Shown piece after piece: positions 30,731-39,273 of a stretch of DNA of 64,000 bases. Location of the stretch: the NCBI RefSeq assembly GCF_036924535.1, contig NZ_JAZHRT010000001.1, forward strand, positions 3,906,001 through 3,970,000, read 5' to 3'. The notes beneath the pieces are model-generated. The model was not told the DNA's origin. It saw only the letters and a program-made list of their open reading frames with translations, and did no database searches. Every line of letters begins with the position of its first letter. Position 1 is the stretch's first letter. The position numbers were made by a program, and so were the translations under genes. This DNA is from Bradyrhizobium sp. AZCC 2262. GTDB taxonomy: Bacteria > Pseudomonadota > Alphaproteobacteria > Rhizobiales > Xanthobacteraceae.

Positions 30731-32161
30731 ATGGTTCCGAATTGCGCCACGACAGAAGATGTCTTGAAGACGATCAAGGACGAGAAGGTCCAGATGATCG
30801 ATCTGCGGTTCACCGACCTGCCGGGTGTTTGGCAGCATTTTTCCGTCCCGCCAGGCGCGGTGAATATCAACACCCTCGATGAAGGCATCGGATTCGACGG
30901 GTCATCGATCCGCGGCTTTCAGGAGATTCAGGAAAGCGACATGCTGGTCGTCCCGGACCCGACGACGGCCTTCCTCGACCCGTACACCCCGGCAACGACA
31001 CTCGTCCTGATTTGCAACATCAGGGACCCGGTGACGGGGCAATCCTACAGCCGCGATGCGCGCTACATCGCACAGAAGGCCGAGATATATCTGAAGGGCA
31101 GCGGACGCGCCGATACCAGCTATTTCGGCCCGGAGGCCGAATTCTTCGTCTTCAACAGTGTGCGCTACGGACAGGGCATCAACTATGCCTTCCACGAAAT
31201 CGATTCCAGCGAGGGCAGCTGGAACACCGGCGAGGACGAGGTACCGAACCTCGGTCACAAGCCGCGCCCGAAAGAGGGATACTTCCCCGTTCCCCCGACC
31301 GACAGCATGCAGGATCTGCGAACCGAGATGGTGCTGACGATGGAGTCACTGGGGATCCAGATCGAGGCCCATCACCATGAAGTCGCGACCGGCGGGCAAA
31401 ACGAAATCGACATGCGCTTCACCACGCTCACCCGCATGGCCGACAATCTGATGATCTACAAATACGTGGTCAAGAACACTGCCCGCCAGAACGGCATGAC
31501 CGCAACGTTCATGCCTAAACCACTGTTCGAGGATAACGCTTCCGGCATGCATGTGCACCAGAGCCTGTGGAAGGGCGAGACCAACCTGTTCCACAGCAAG
31601 GCGGACTACGCCGAGCTGAGTGAGGTCGGCCGCTATTATATCGGCGGCTTGCTCAAGCACGCCTGGGCGCTGTGCGGATTGTGCGCGCCGACGACGAACT
31701 CCTATCGGCGTCTGGTGCCCGGCTACGAGGCGCCAATCAACCTGGTCTATTCGCAGCGCAACCGCTCGGCCTGCTGCCGGATCCCGATGTATTCGCCGAA
31801 CCCGCGCGCCAAGCGCGTCGAGTTTCGCTCCCCTGATCCCTCGTGCAATCCGTACCTCGCCTTCGCCGCGATGTTGATGGCGGGCCTCGACGGCATCGAC
31901 AACCGCATCGATCCGGGCCGGCCGATCGACAAGAATCTTTATGACCTGCCACCCGCCGAGGCCAAAGAAGTGAAATCGACTCCCGGCTCGCTCGACCAGG
32001 CGCTCGACGCCCTCGAAAGCGACCACGCGTTCCTGCTGCGCGGCGACGTCTTCACCAGGGACGTGATCGAGACATGGCTCGACTACAAGCGCAAGAAGGA
32101 GGTCGATCCGATCCGGCTGCGCCCCCATCCTCACGAGTTTCATCTCTATTACGACATCTAG
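30731..32161 (+). CDS. glnA: type I glutamine synthetase, stand-alone
   Basis: Makes glutamine from glutamate, ammonia and ATP. The 476 residues begin [20 protein letters not shown], with GAGGAG upstream. [17 protein letters not shown], metal and nucleotide sites such as [12 protein letters not shown] and GMHVHQSLW, and NRSACCRIP with [15 protein letters not shown] are intact. [20 protein letters not shown] contains the Tyr that is adenylylated in GSI-beta enzymes, so activity control by GlnE is likely. No glnB is nearby, so this may be a second copy rather than the main operon. The N-terminal wording resembles cyanobacterial GlnA. Confidence 0.95.
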   Translation: MVPNCATTEDVLKTIKDEKVQMIDLRFTDLPGVWQHFSVPPGAVNINTLDEGIGFDGSSIRGFQEIQESDMLVVPDPTTAFLDPYTPATTLVLICNIRDPVTGQSYSRDARYIAQKAEIYLKGSGRADTSYFGPEAEFFVFNSVRYGQGINYAFHEIDSSEGSWNTGEDEVPNLGHKPRPKEGYFPVPPTDSMQDLRTEMVLTMESLGIQIEAHHHEVATGGQNEIDMRFTTLTRMADNLMIYKYVVKNTARQNGMTATFMPKPLFEDNASGMHVHQSLWKGETNLFHSKADYAELSEVGRYYIGGLLKHAWALCGLCAPTTNSYRRLVPGYEAPINLVYSQRNRSACCRIPMYSPNPRAKRVEFRSPDPSCNPYLAFAAMLMAGLDGIDNRIDPGRPIDKNLYDLPPAEAKEVKSTPGSLDQALDALESDHAFLLRGDVFTRDVIETWLDYKRKKEVDPIRLRPHPHEFHLYYDI

Positions 32162-32292
32162 ATCATCGCCCCCAGAAATACACATCGCCTCGCACCTGGA
32201 AGGTTGGCACGCTACGGCCACTTGGTCGCACTAGCCGCACCGAAAACCATTACTACGTGCAAGGAGAGGCTTGCGCAAAGGAAGTGAGCTTC

Positions 32293-32655
32293 ATGCGCAT
32301 TCGACATTGGCAAGACGCCGCCAGCCTGCTGCTGGGCGTGTGGTTGGTCTTGTCGCCGTTCGTCCTCGGCTTCGCCGGGGCGGCGGCCTGGATAACCGTC
32401 GTGCTTGGCTTATGCGTTATCTTGTTTGCCCTGGAGGGTTTCATCATTCCGTCCTACCTGGAGGAATGGGGAGGAATTCTCCTCGGCCTGGCCCTGCTGG
32501 CGGTGCCCTGGACGATTGGCTACGAGCCAACCTTGGCCACGGTAAACAGTGTGGTGTCGGGCTTGGTGGTGATCCTGTTTGCCGTCTGGGAGCTAGCCAC
32601 CGATCGCGACTTCACCACGTGGTGGCGCGATCACTGGCATCGGACAGCTAATTGA
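32293..32655 (+). CDS. SPW-repeat membrane protein
   Basis: A 120-residue inner-membrane protein with about four TM helices arranged as two related halves: WQDAASLLLGVWLVLSPFVL and LEEWGGILLGLALLAVPWTI. These are the two SPW-type repeats of the family. The C-terminal tail (DFTTWWRDHWHRTAN) is cytosolic by the positive-inside rule. GGAAGTGAG precedes the ATG. Function is unknown. It lies 131 bases after glnA, so an operon is possible. Confidence 0.85.
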   Translation: MRIRHWQDAASLLLGVWLVLSPFVLGFAGAAAWITVVLGLCVILFALEGFIIPSYLEEWGGILLGLALLAVPWTIGYEPTLATVNSVVSGLVVILFAVWELATDRDFTTWWRDHWHRTAN

Positions 32656-33061
32656 CGAGGGAAGTTGCCTGAAGCCTAACCCGGAACGCCTCGCTACGAC
32701 CGTCCCTCGGTGACGTCGGGAGCGACGAAGGATTTTGGCGGCGTCGCACAACGCGCGCTGCTTGCTGAAGTGACGCTCGGGCATGTGTACCGGACGGTGC
32801 CATTCACCGAGGGAGTACCCCTTGCTTGGCTCGACTGAGCCAAAAGTCTTATGAGGCCGCCTCTTGTTTAGGGACTAAAATGCTTCCGCGCCTTGGTCCC
32901 GGGCTGACGGGAAAAGGCAATGATAGCTCGCGGCGCTGAAAAAGCCGTTCTGAGCCTCGGGTAGTTCCAGACTCCCCCCGAGGACAAGCGCTTCGCGCGA
33001 ACCTCGCACCCGTCGCAGAAAAGCAAACAGGAGGGCATGGGCTGCAATAGAGGAGGACAAC
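32656..33061. other. intergenic region without a supported gene
   Basis: About 400 bases between the SPW gene and the MFS gene. No frame has a ribosome binding site with protein-like content. The last 20 bases carry the strong GAGGAGGACAAC ribosome binding site of the transporter. Its promoter should lie here. Confidence 0.5.
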
Positions 33062-34390
33062 ATGGCTATGCAAGTCCCACGGGATTTCCGCCGCGTGATT
33101 GTCGCCGCGTCGGTCGGGAACGTCATCGAGTGGTATGATTTCTACATTTTCGGAAGTCTGGCCGCGGTCCTGTCAGTCAAGTTCTTTGAAAAATCCCACC
33201 CGGTCGCGGCCCTGCTCAGCACGGTCGCGCTGTTCACGGCGGGATTTCTGATTCGTCCTCTGGGAGCTTTCCTGTTTGGATGGATGGGCGACCGGGTAGG
33301 CCGCAAATACACCTTCCTCGTGACGCTCAGCGGAATGGGACTCGGCACCGGAGCGATCGGGTTGATCCCGACCTTCGAGCAGATCGGTGTGACCGCCGCG
33401 TTCATCCTGTTCGGTCTGCGAATGGTCCAGGGCCTTTGCCTGGGCGGTGAGTATGGCGGCGCCATCACCTATGTCGCCGAGCACGTCCCGGACGAACGCC
33501 GCGGCTACTACACCGGGTGGCTTCAGACCTCGCCTACGCTCGGAATCGTGGTGTCGCTGGCCGTGATCATCGCGACGCGCAGCTACTACGGCAATCAGGT
33601 CTTCGACGAGTGGGCCTGGCGCGTCCCGTTCCTGGTTTCCTTCCTGCTGGTGGCCATTGCAATCTATATCCGGCTCCAGCTGCAGGAGACGCCTATCTTC
33701 CAGGAGATCAAGGCCAAGGGCCAGATGACCAGAAATCCCTGGAAGGAAGCCTTCCTCAGCTCCAACATCAAATACGTTGGGATCGCCACCATCGTGCTGA
33801 TTGGGCAAGGCGTGGTCTGGTACAGCGGTCAGTTCTGGGCGTTGTACTTCCTGCAGCAGGTTTCCAAGGTGGACCCGCTGACCTCGGCCTACATCGTGGG
33901 CGCAGCGCTGCTCATTGCAACGCCGAGCCTGATCTTTTTTGGCTGGCTGTCCGACATCATCGGCCGCAAGCCGGTGATTCTGGGCGGCATGTTGCTGGCG
34001 GCGATCACCTACTATCCGCTGTATTTGTGGCTCGGAACGGTCACGCAGCCTGGCAACATCAACTATCCGGTCGCGATCTTCATCATCTTCATCCTCGTTT
34101 GCTATGTCGGGATGGTGTATGGGCCGGTCGGCGCGTTCCTGGCGGAATACTTCCCCGGCAGGATCAGGTACACGTCGGTGTCGGTGCCGTATCACATCGG
34201 CAACGGCTGGGGCGGCGGCCTGGTGCCATTCATCACCACGGCAGCTTTCGCGGCCACCGGCAGTATCGGCTACGCCCTCATCTACCCGATCCTGGTTCCA
34301 GCGGTGTGCTTCGTGCTCGGCGTCTTCCTGATGCCGGAGACCCGCAAGATCAGCATCTGGCACCCGAGCGAGGCCAGGGCCGCGCTCTAG
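33062..34390 (+). CDS. MFS transporter, metabolite:H+ symporter (MHS) family
   Basis: A 442-residue, 12-TM secondary transporter. The first helix motif ASVGNVIEWYDFYIFGSLA is diagnostic for the MHS branch (ShiA, KgtP, ProP relatives). RPLGAFLFGWMGDRVGRKYT is the MFS loop 2-3 signature and GWLSDIIGRKPVILGG the loop 8-9 copy. GLCLGGEYGGAITYVAEHVP is also typical. Substrates in this branch are organic acids, betaines or shikimate; which one applies cannot be told. A family A palindrome separates it from the convergent lpxB. Confidence 0.93.
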   Translation: MAMQVPRDFRRVIVAASVGNVIEWYDFYIFGSLAAVLSVKFFEKSHPVAALLSTVALFTAGFLIRPLGAFLFGWMGDRVGRKYTFLVTLSGMGLGTGAIGLIPTFEQIGVTAAFILFGLRMVQGLCLGGEYGGAITYVAEHVPDERRGYYTGWLQTSPTLGIVVSLAVIIATRSYYGNQVFDEWAWRVPFLVSFLLVAIAIYIRLQLQETPIFQEIKAKGQMTRNPWKEAFLSSNIKYVGIATIVLIGQGVVWYSGQFWALYFLQQVSKVDPLTSAYIVGAALLIATPSLIFFGWLSDIIGRKPVILGGMLLAAITYYPLYLWLGTVTQPGNINYPVAIFIIFILVCYVGMVYGPVGAFLAEYFPGRIRYTSVSVPYHIGNGWGGGLVPFITTAAFAATGSIGYALIYPILVPAVCFVLGVFLMPETRKISIWHPSEARAAL

Positions 34391-34399
34391 ATTTTTGGG

Positions 34400-34452
34400 T
34401 TGACGCGTTTTCTTGACGCGAACCGGTCGCCACTTCGCTGGAAAACGCTCTA
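34400..34452. repeat. family A palindromic repeat, copy 4
   Basis: TTGACGCGTTTTCTTGACGC, GAACCGG, CCACTTCGCTG and GAAAACGCTCTA. The last three bases are the lpxB stop codon. It fills the whole gap between the convergent MFS gene and lpxB and could act as a two-way mRNA end. Confidence 0.85.
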
Positions 34453-35643
34453 ATTTGGCCGCCGCGCCTGCCACATCGTCGCCAGCACGATGTCGGCGGC
34501 GCGCGCGCTGGGCGGCTGGTTGCCGGTCGACAGGATGCCGTCGATTTTGCCGAACGCCTCGAGCTGTTTCCGCCGCAGCTCGCCGTCGCTCATCACCTCG
34601 CGTAACGCCTCTGCGAGCTTTTCCGGGGTGCAGTCTTCCTGCAGGAATTCAGGAATGACGTTCTCGCCGATCACGAGATTGGCCAGGATCACCGAGTTCA
34701 CCTTGATGGCGCGGCGCAGGATCCAGGCCTCCATTGTGCCGGTCCGGTAGGCCGTCACCATCGGCACGCCAGCCAATGCCAGCTCCAGCGTCACCGTGCC
34801 GGATTTGGCCAGCGCTGCATGCGCGATCCGGAACTTCGCCCGCTTCTCCTGCTCGCCGATCACGACCTGGGGCTGCACCGGCCAGCCTTTCACCGCATCC
34901 ACGACCGCCTCCTGCAGATGCGGCATGGTCGGCAGCACCAGTTCGAAAGCTGTGCCCTGCTCCTGCAGCCGCGCCACCGCCTGGCCGAATACCACCATGT
35001 GGTGGCGGATTTCGCTGCGCCGGCTTCCCGGCAGCACCAGCAGCACCGGCGGCGATTGCGCCCGCCGCGCGGCTTCATCCGGGTTCGGGCGCAGCGAGGC
35101 CACTTGCTCGGTCAGGGGGTGGCCGACATAGCTGCAGGGCGGCCCGTGCAGCCTGCGATACGCCTCGGGCTCGAACGGCAGCAGCGCCAGCACGTGATCG
35201 ACATATTTCAGCATCGCGCGCGCCCGGCCCGGCCGCCACGCCCAGACCGACGGCGACACATAGTCGACGATCGGCAGCCGGGGATCCTTGGCGCGGACGC
35301 GTCTGGCGACGCGGTGGGTGAAGTCCGGGCTGTCGATGATGACGAGAATATCCGGCGCCGCTTCCGTCACCGCGATAGCCGTTTCCTTGATCAGCCCGAG
35401 GATTTTTGGCAAGTCCCTGACGACGGCGGCGAGCCCGATGATCGAGAGCTCTTCGATCGGAAACAGCGACTCCAGGCCCTCGCGCGCCATCGCGCGGCCG
35501 CCGACGCCTTCGAACCGCACCCCGTCGCCAAGGCGCTGGCGCAGCACTTTCATCAAGTTGGCGCCGAGGCGATCGCCGGACTCTTCCGTCGCGATCAGAA
35601 ATATCCTCCGCTCCATCCCGGCGGTGGTGTGAGACGGCGTCAC
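34450..35643 (-). CDS. lpxB: lipid-A-disaccharide synthase
   Basis: Glycosyltransferase joining UDP-2,3-diacylglucosamine and lipid X into the lipid A disaccharide at the inner membrane. It has 397 residues. IFLIATEESGDRLGANLMKVL, FEGVGGRAMAREGLESLFPIEELS, YVSPSVWAWRPGRA, FEPEAYRRLHGPPCSYVGHPL, LPGSRRSEI and KSGTVTLELALAGVPMVTAYR follow the family order. The start is a GTG whose last two bases overlap the lpxI stop codon (GTGA), pointing to translational coupling. It is the last gene of the minus-strand lipid A group. Confidence 0.96.
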   Translation of the reverse strand: MTPSHTTAGMERRIFLIATEESGDRLGANLMKVLRQRLGDGVRFEGVGGRAMAREGLESLFPIEELSIIGLAAVVRDLPKILGLIKETAIAVTEAAPDILVIIDSPDFTHRVARRVRAKDPRLPIVDYVSPSVWAWRPGRARAMLKYVDHVLALLPFEPEAYRRLHGPPCSYVGHPLTEQVASLRPNPDEAARRAQSPPVLLVLPGSRRSEIRHHMVVFGQAVARLQEQGTAFELVLPTMPHLQEAVVDAVKGWPVQPQVVIGEQEKRAKFRIAHAALAKSGTVTLELALAGVPMVTAYRTGTMEAWILRRAIKVNSVILANLVIGENVIPEFLQEDCTPEKLAEALREVMSDGELRRKQLEAFGKIDGILSTGNQPPSARAADIVLATMWQARRPN

Positions 35644-36497
35644 GCCGGCACGCCCTGAATGAACAGGCCGGCGCTGTCAGCGGCCTCGATCATGGCTTGC
35701 GCCTCCGCGGCGATCGTATGGCCGGCGATCACGGCGATGCCGGCAAGTCCGGCCCTCGCCACGCCTTCGATGGTTTTAGCGCCCACGGTCGGCAGGTCGA
35801 AGCGCAAATCCTGGCCACTCTTGGGCGCCTTCATCAGTACGCCGCGGCCGGATTTGGCGCGGATGCGCCCGGCATCGCGCAGCCGCGCCACGCGCGCCAA
35901 CAGCCCGTCGGTGCCCTCGATATCTTCGACCGCGACCACATGCCCGTCGATCACGACCACGGCCTGGCCGATGTCGAAAGGCCCGAGCGCGCCAAGCACC
36001 TCCCGCCCCTTGGCGATATCGGCTGTGGCAGCGGGATCGGGCAAGGCGCGGGCAATGTTTCCCTCCGGCATCAGAATGTCGGGGGCGACGTCCCGGATGC
36101 CGACCATCCGAAAACCGTCCTGTTCGAGGATGCGGGCGATCCCCGACAACAGGTGATCGTCGCCGCCGCGAAACGCCGCCCAGACGCGGCCGAGGACGCG
36201 GACCGTCCCCCAGTCGAGCCGGATTTCCGACAGCGCCGGACGCAGCAGCGTGCCGATGAAGATCAGGTCACGGCAGCCCTCGCTGCGGAACAGTTTTGTC
36301 GCACGGCCGAGTTGCCCGACCGAGATCCAGTGATGGCGGAAACGCCCGACGCGCGCCGGATCGCAGGCGCCACGTAGTGCAAACAGCACCGGCGCGATCC
36401 CGCGTTGGCTAAGCGAATCCGCCACCGCGAACGGCATGGCGCCACCGCCTGCGATGACGCCGACGGGCGATGAAATGTCAGAAGCCGCTGAATTCAT
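35640..36497 (-). CDS. lpxI: UDP-2,3-diacylglucosamine pyrophosphatase, LpxI type
   Basis: Hydrolyses UDP-2,3-diacylglucosamine to lipid X, the step before LpxB. It has 285 residues from the ATG at 36497, 20 bases after the lpxA stop codon. A longer frame overlaps lpxA and reads as out-of-frame shadow. VGVIAGGGAMPFAVADSLSQ, FIGTLLRPALSEIRLDWGTV, GRGVLMKAPKSGQDLRFDLP and TVGAKTIEGVARAGLAGIAV are LpxI signatures. LpxI replaces LpxH in alphaproteobacteria. The stop overlaps lpxB. Confidence 0.95.
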   Translation of the reverse strand: MNSAASDISSPVGVIAGGGAMPFAVADSLSQRGIAPVLFALRGACDPARVGRFRHHWISVGQLGRATKLFRSEGCRDLIFIGTLLRPALSEIRLDWGTVRVLGRVWAAFRGGDDHLLSGIARILEQDGFRMVGIRDVAPDILMPEGNIARALPDPAATADIAKGREVLGALGPFDIGQAVVVIDGHVVAVEDIEGTDGLLARVARLRDAGRIRAKSGRGVLMKAPKSGQDLRFDLPTVGAKTIEGVARAGLAGIAVIAGHTIAAEAQAMIEAADSAGLFIQGVPA

Positions 36498-36516
36498 GGC
36501 TGCGGCGATCCCGTCA

Positions 36517-37320
36517 TCAATGCTTGTTTCCGTCGTCGGCGGGCAGGCAGAGCGCGCGATGTTTGCCTTGCGCGATGAAGGCGAGGATTTCGGCGATCGC
36601 CGGATCCTCTCCGGCCAGTGGCTGCACCGCATTCAGCCGCTCGGCAAAGATGCCGGGGCCGTGAAACAGGCTTTGATAAAACGAGCGCACTTTCGCCAGC
36701 CGCTCCTTGGTGAACTTGCGGCGCTTCATGCCGATGATGTTCAGCCCTTCGAGGCTCGCATACTGACCGTTGGCGAGCCCGAATGGAATGATGTCGCCAC
36801 GCACGCCGCAGACGCCGCCGACCATCACCTGCGGCCCGATTCGGGTAAACTGGTGCACGGCCGACAATCCGCCGATGAAGACGAAATCGCCGATCTCGCA
36901 GTGACCGCCGAGCGTGGCGGAGGTTGCAAAAATCACGTCATTGCCGACCTGGCAGTCATGACCGACATGGCTGCAATTCATGAAGTAGCCGCGCTCGCCG
37001 ACACGGGTGATGCCGCCGCCGGCAACCGTGCCGGCGTTCATGGTGACGGATTCACGGATGGTACAGCCCGCACCGATCTCGAGCTGGGTCAGTTCGCCCT
37101 TGTAGCTCAGCGATTGCGGCGGGGTGCCGAGCGAGACGAACGGATAGATCGTGCAGCCGGCTCCGATCGTGGTCTGCGCGGTGACGTGAACATGCGCGAT
37201 CAGATGGCAGTTGGCGCCGATAACGACGTTCCGGCCGATGATGCAATAGGGACCGATTGTTGTCCCCTCGCCGATCACAGCGCCATCCTCAACCCGCGCG
37301 GTTGGATCGATCGTACCCAT
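36517..37320 (-). CDS. lpxA: acyl-ACP:UDP-GlcNAc O-acyltransferase
   Basis: First step of lipid A synthesis. It has 267 residues. The left-handed beta helix is visible as hexapeptide repeats (IGEGTTIGPYCIIGRNVVIG, IGAGCTIYPFVSLGTPPQSL). The catalytic His lies in FMNCSHVGHDCQVG, and the C-terminal helical part starts near NIIGMKRRKFTKERL. The ATG at 37320 follows a TTG codon and lacks a strong ribosome binding site. In most relatives fabZ directly precedes it; here two other genes and a 160-base gap with an operator-like palindrome intervene, so it probably has its own promoter. Confidence 0.96.
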   Translation of the reverse strand: MGTIDPTARVEDGAVIGEGTTIGPYCIIGRNVVIGANCHLIAHVHVTAQTTIGAGCTIYPFVSLGTPPQSLSYKGELTQLEIGAGCTIRESVTMNAGTVAGGGITRVGERGYFMNCSHVGHDCQVGNDVIFATSATLGGHCEIGDFVFIGGLSAVHQFTRIGPQVMVGGVCGVRGDIIPFGLANGQYASLEGLNIIGMKRRKFTKERLAKVRSFYQSLFHGPGIFAERLNAVQPLAGEDPAIAEILAFIAQGKHRALCLPADDGNKH

Positions 37321-37398
37321 CAAGCAGCCCAGCCCATCGATTGGACGCGAATATCTCGCGTTTTCGGGTGGTTAGCGCGGCACATCATGGCTGTCCAG

Positions 37399-37416
37399 TG
37401 ACGTATGGTTACGTCA
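37399..37416. promoter_or_regulatory. operator-like inverted repeat upstream of lpxA
   Basis: TGACGTA and TACGTCA form a perfect 7-base inverted repeat with a 4-base spacer, 79 bases upstream of the lpxA start. A third half-site TACGTCA lies near 37480. Symmetry and place suit a dimeric repressor or activator; which protein binds is unknown. Confidence 0.5.
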
Positions 37417-37482
37417 TGTGTCGGGCGCAATCCATCTGCGGCCGACCCAATTTCCGGCTTCGAAGACCGAGGCGAGCCGTCG

Positions 37483-37836
37483 CTACGTCATGCTGCCGGG
37501 CAGAAAGCAGCGGATCGAAATCCCGAGCGAGTCCTTGACCGGCCACACCATGGTCCGACCGGCGCGATTTGGCACGGTGATGACGGCATCGTCGGGCACG
37601 TCGATCCATTGACCCTCGAGCCGGACGCGATAATGACCGTCCTTCGATTCCCAATCGACGTCGGAAACGGCGGAGCCATCGGCGTCCGAGCAGCATAGAC
37701 CCTTTTTACTTCTGAGGCTGTCGAACCAGGGCTTGAGCGGAGAGTTGGCATAGCGGCCATCGTCACGGGCCGCTGCACTGCCGGCGAAAGCAACGGCTGA
37801 GGCGATCAGCGCTACGGAGGCTCTGAGAAGTTTCAT
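37483..37836 (-). CDS. small exported protein with CC motif, unknown
   Basis: A 117-residue product from the ATG at 37836 with GGAGACGGG upstream. The signal peptide is MKLLRASVALIASAVAFAGSAAA. The mature part holds SLRSKKGLCCSDADGSAVSD, then a beta-rich stretch (GHYRVRLEGQWIDVPDDAVI) and IRCFLPGSMT at the end, so three Cys in total. It resembles short exported proteins common in Bradyrhizobium, with no known role. It sits between the lipid A genes fabZ and lpxA, on the same strand. Confidence 0.75.
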   Translation of the reverse strand: MKLLRASVALIASAVAFAGSAAARDDGRYANSPLKPWFDSLRSKKGLCCSDADGSAVSDVDWESKDGHYRVRLEGQWIDVPDDAVITVPNRAGRTMVWPVKDSLGISIRCFLPGSMT

Positions 37837-37921
37837 GCGGCCCGTCTCCGCAACACCCACTTCCACCGGAACTACAAACCTGTGAGCGGGCCGAAGTTCC
37901 GTCGTGGCGAAACCAAATCTG

Positions 37922-38042
37922 GAGCATGCTTCAACTGAGTTGAATCATGCTCGTCATCTTCTTGTTTGAGCATGATCTCCGGGCAAACGCGTTCCGCGTT
38001 TGTCCCGAGGGAAAACCGGTACCCCTTTTCCGGATCATGCTC
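37922..38042. repeat. family B composite palindrome between the exported protein and the phosphatase gene
   Basis: First part: a near-perfect 31-base palindrome (37922-37952) with arms GAGCATG/CATGCTC and TTCAACT/AGTTGAA. Second part: perfect 10-base arms GAGCATGATC (37968-37977) and GATCATGCTC (38033-38042), with an inner AAACGCG/CGCGTTT hairpin. The right arm touches the stop codon of the phosphatase gene. Same layout as 18501-18601. Confidence 0.85.
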
Positions 38043-38677
38043 TAGTTGCCCGCCAGTGCGATCCATTCGCCGGGCTGCACGTGCGCGATCAGGACGGCCG
38101 GGCCCGAGGCACTGGTCTTGTAGACAAGTGCCTCGCCTTCGCGGATATCGGCAAATTCCTTGCCGAAGGCGTCGGCGACGTTGGTCTTGTGCGTTACCGC
38201 CAGATTATTGAGGCCGGGCTTCGGAGGCGCGTTCACAAGATCGCGCATGGCGCGTCCGGTCTTGGCGCTCTTGCCGTCCGGGTTGGCCATCGCAGACGAA
38301 CTGCCCGCACCGCTGTCGGTCAATGCGTCCACCGGAGAGACGCCCTTGCCGCCAAGCAGCCTGCCGGTCTCAACGGCGCGATTGAGTTGGCTCGTATAGA
38401 CTTCACCGATCGGCACGCCAAGCTTCTTCAGCGCTTCGCCAAGCTCGCGCGCCATGTTGCGGCCTTTTTCGCTCAATTGCCGCTGCGCGGTCATGTCGTC
38501 GAACTTGAAGGGGTAGACATCCTTCTGGCTGTCATCGGTAGCGCCGTGTCGAAACACGAGGACATAGCCACCGCCCTTGAGAGACGATACGAGACCGTCC
38601 AGATCAGCCGCGTAACCTCGCGCCGACATCAATAGAAAAATCACCAAACACGAAATGATGGACGCAGGCTTGCTCAC
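38042..38677 (-). CDS. exported histidine-phosphatase superfamily protein
   Basis: A 211-residue product. A signal peptide (MSKPASIISCLVIFLLMSARGYA) is followed by a phosphoglycerate-mutase-like domain. The catalytic RHG is in YVLVFRHGATDDSQ. QLSEKGRNMARELGEALKKL and VYTSQLNRAVETGRLL supply the helix and second Arg, and LNNLAVTHKTNVADAFG the second His. It should hydrolyse a phosphate ester in the periplasm; the substrate is unknown. It intrudes, with the 37483 gene, between fabZ and lpxA. Confidence 0.9.
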   Translation of the reverse strand: MSKPASIISCLVIFLLMSARGYAADLDGLVSSLKGGGYVLVFRHGATDDSQKDVYPFKFDDMTAQRQLSEKGRNMARELGEALKKLGVPIGEVYTSQLNRAVETGRLLGGKGVSPVDALTDSGAGSSSAMANPDGKSAKTGRAMRDLVNAPPKPGLNNLAVTHKTNVADAFGKEFADIREGEALVYKTSASGPAVLIAHVQPGEWIALAGN

Positions 38678-38814
38678 GGATGCCTCCGTTGAAAAAGCGC
38701 GGACCCAGACCGGATCCAGCCAGTAAATTCCGTCAATCGACCGGCGCGGGTTCCGCTATCAGCGATTGAGCAAAGACATCAGGAAGACGTCGGTTGTGTG
38801 GCAGATAAATACAA

Positions 38815-39273
38815 TCAATCCGTCAGCATCGCGCCGACGTCGGCCTCCGCGACCACGCTGCCATTCACCTTGGCGTCGCCGTGAAACCACCACATCGCCT
38901 TGCGGCGGCCGATCGAGCGCATGTGATACTCGATGGTATCGCCGGGCATCACCGGCTTGCGGAATTTGCACTTGTCGATGGTGAGGAAATAAACCGCGCG
39001 CGGCTTCTCGGTGCCCTCGACCGACTTGATGCCGATCACGCCGGCGGTTTGCGCCATGGCCTCGATCATCATCACGCCGGGATAGACCGGACGGTCAGGA
39101 AAATGGCCGAGAAACGGCGGCTCGTTGAAGGTGACGTTCTTGATGCCGATACCGCTGTAGTCGGTCCGGATCTTGATCACCCGGTCGATCAGCAGCATCG
39201 GATAACGGTGCGGGAGCGTCTTGAGGATCTCGTTGATATCCACGAGCTCAAACCTGACCGGTGCCTCCTCCAT
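38815..39273 (-). CDS. fabZ: 3-hydroxyacyl-ACP dehydratase
   Basis: Dehydrates 3-hydroxyacyl-ACP in fatty acid elongation and competes with LpxA/LpxD for 3-hydroxymyristoyl-ACP. It has 152 residues. The hot-dog fold has [14 protein letters not shown], the catalytic His in [20 protein letters not shown] with the paired Glu, and [16 protein letters not shown]. The ATG overlaps the lpxD stop (ATGA), so the two are coupled. A longer upstream frame is a shadow of lpxD. Confidence 0.97.
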   Translation of the reverse strand: MEEAPVRFELVDINEILKTLPHRYPMLLIDRVIKIRTDYSGIGIKNVTFNEPPFLGHFPDRPVYPGVMMIEAMAQTAGVIGIKSVEGTEKPRAVYFLTIDKCKFRKPVMPGDTIEYHMRSIGRRKAMWWFHGDAKVNGSVVAEADVGAMLTD

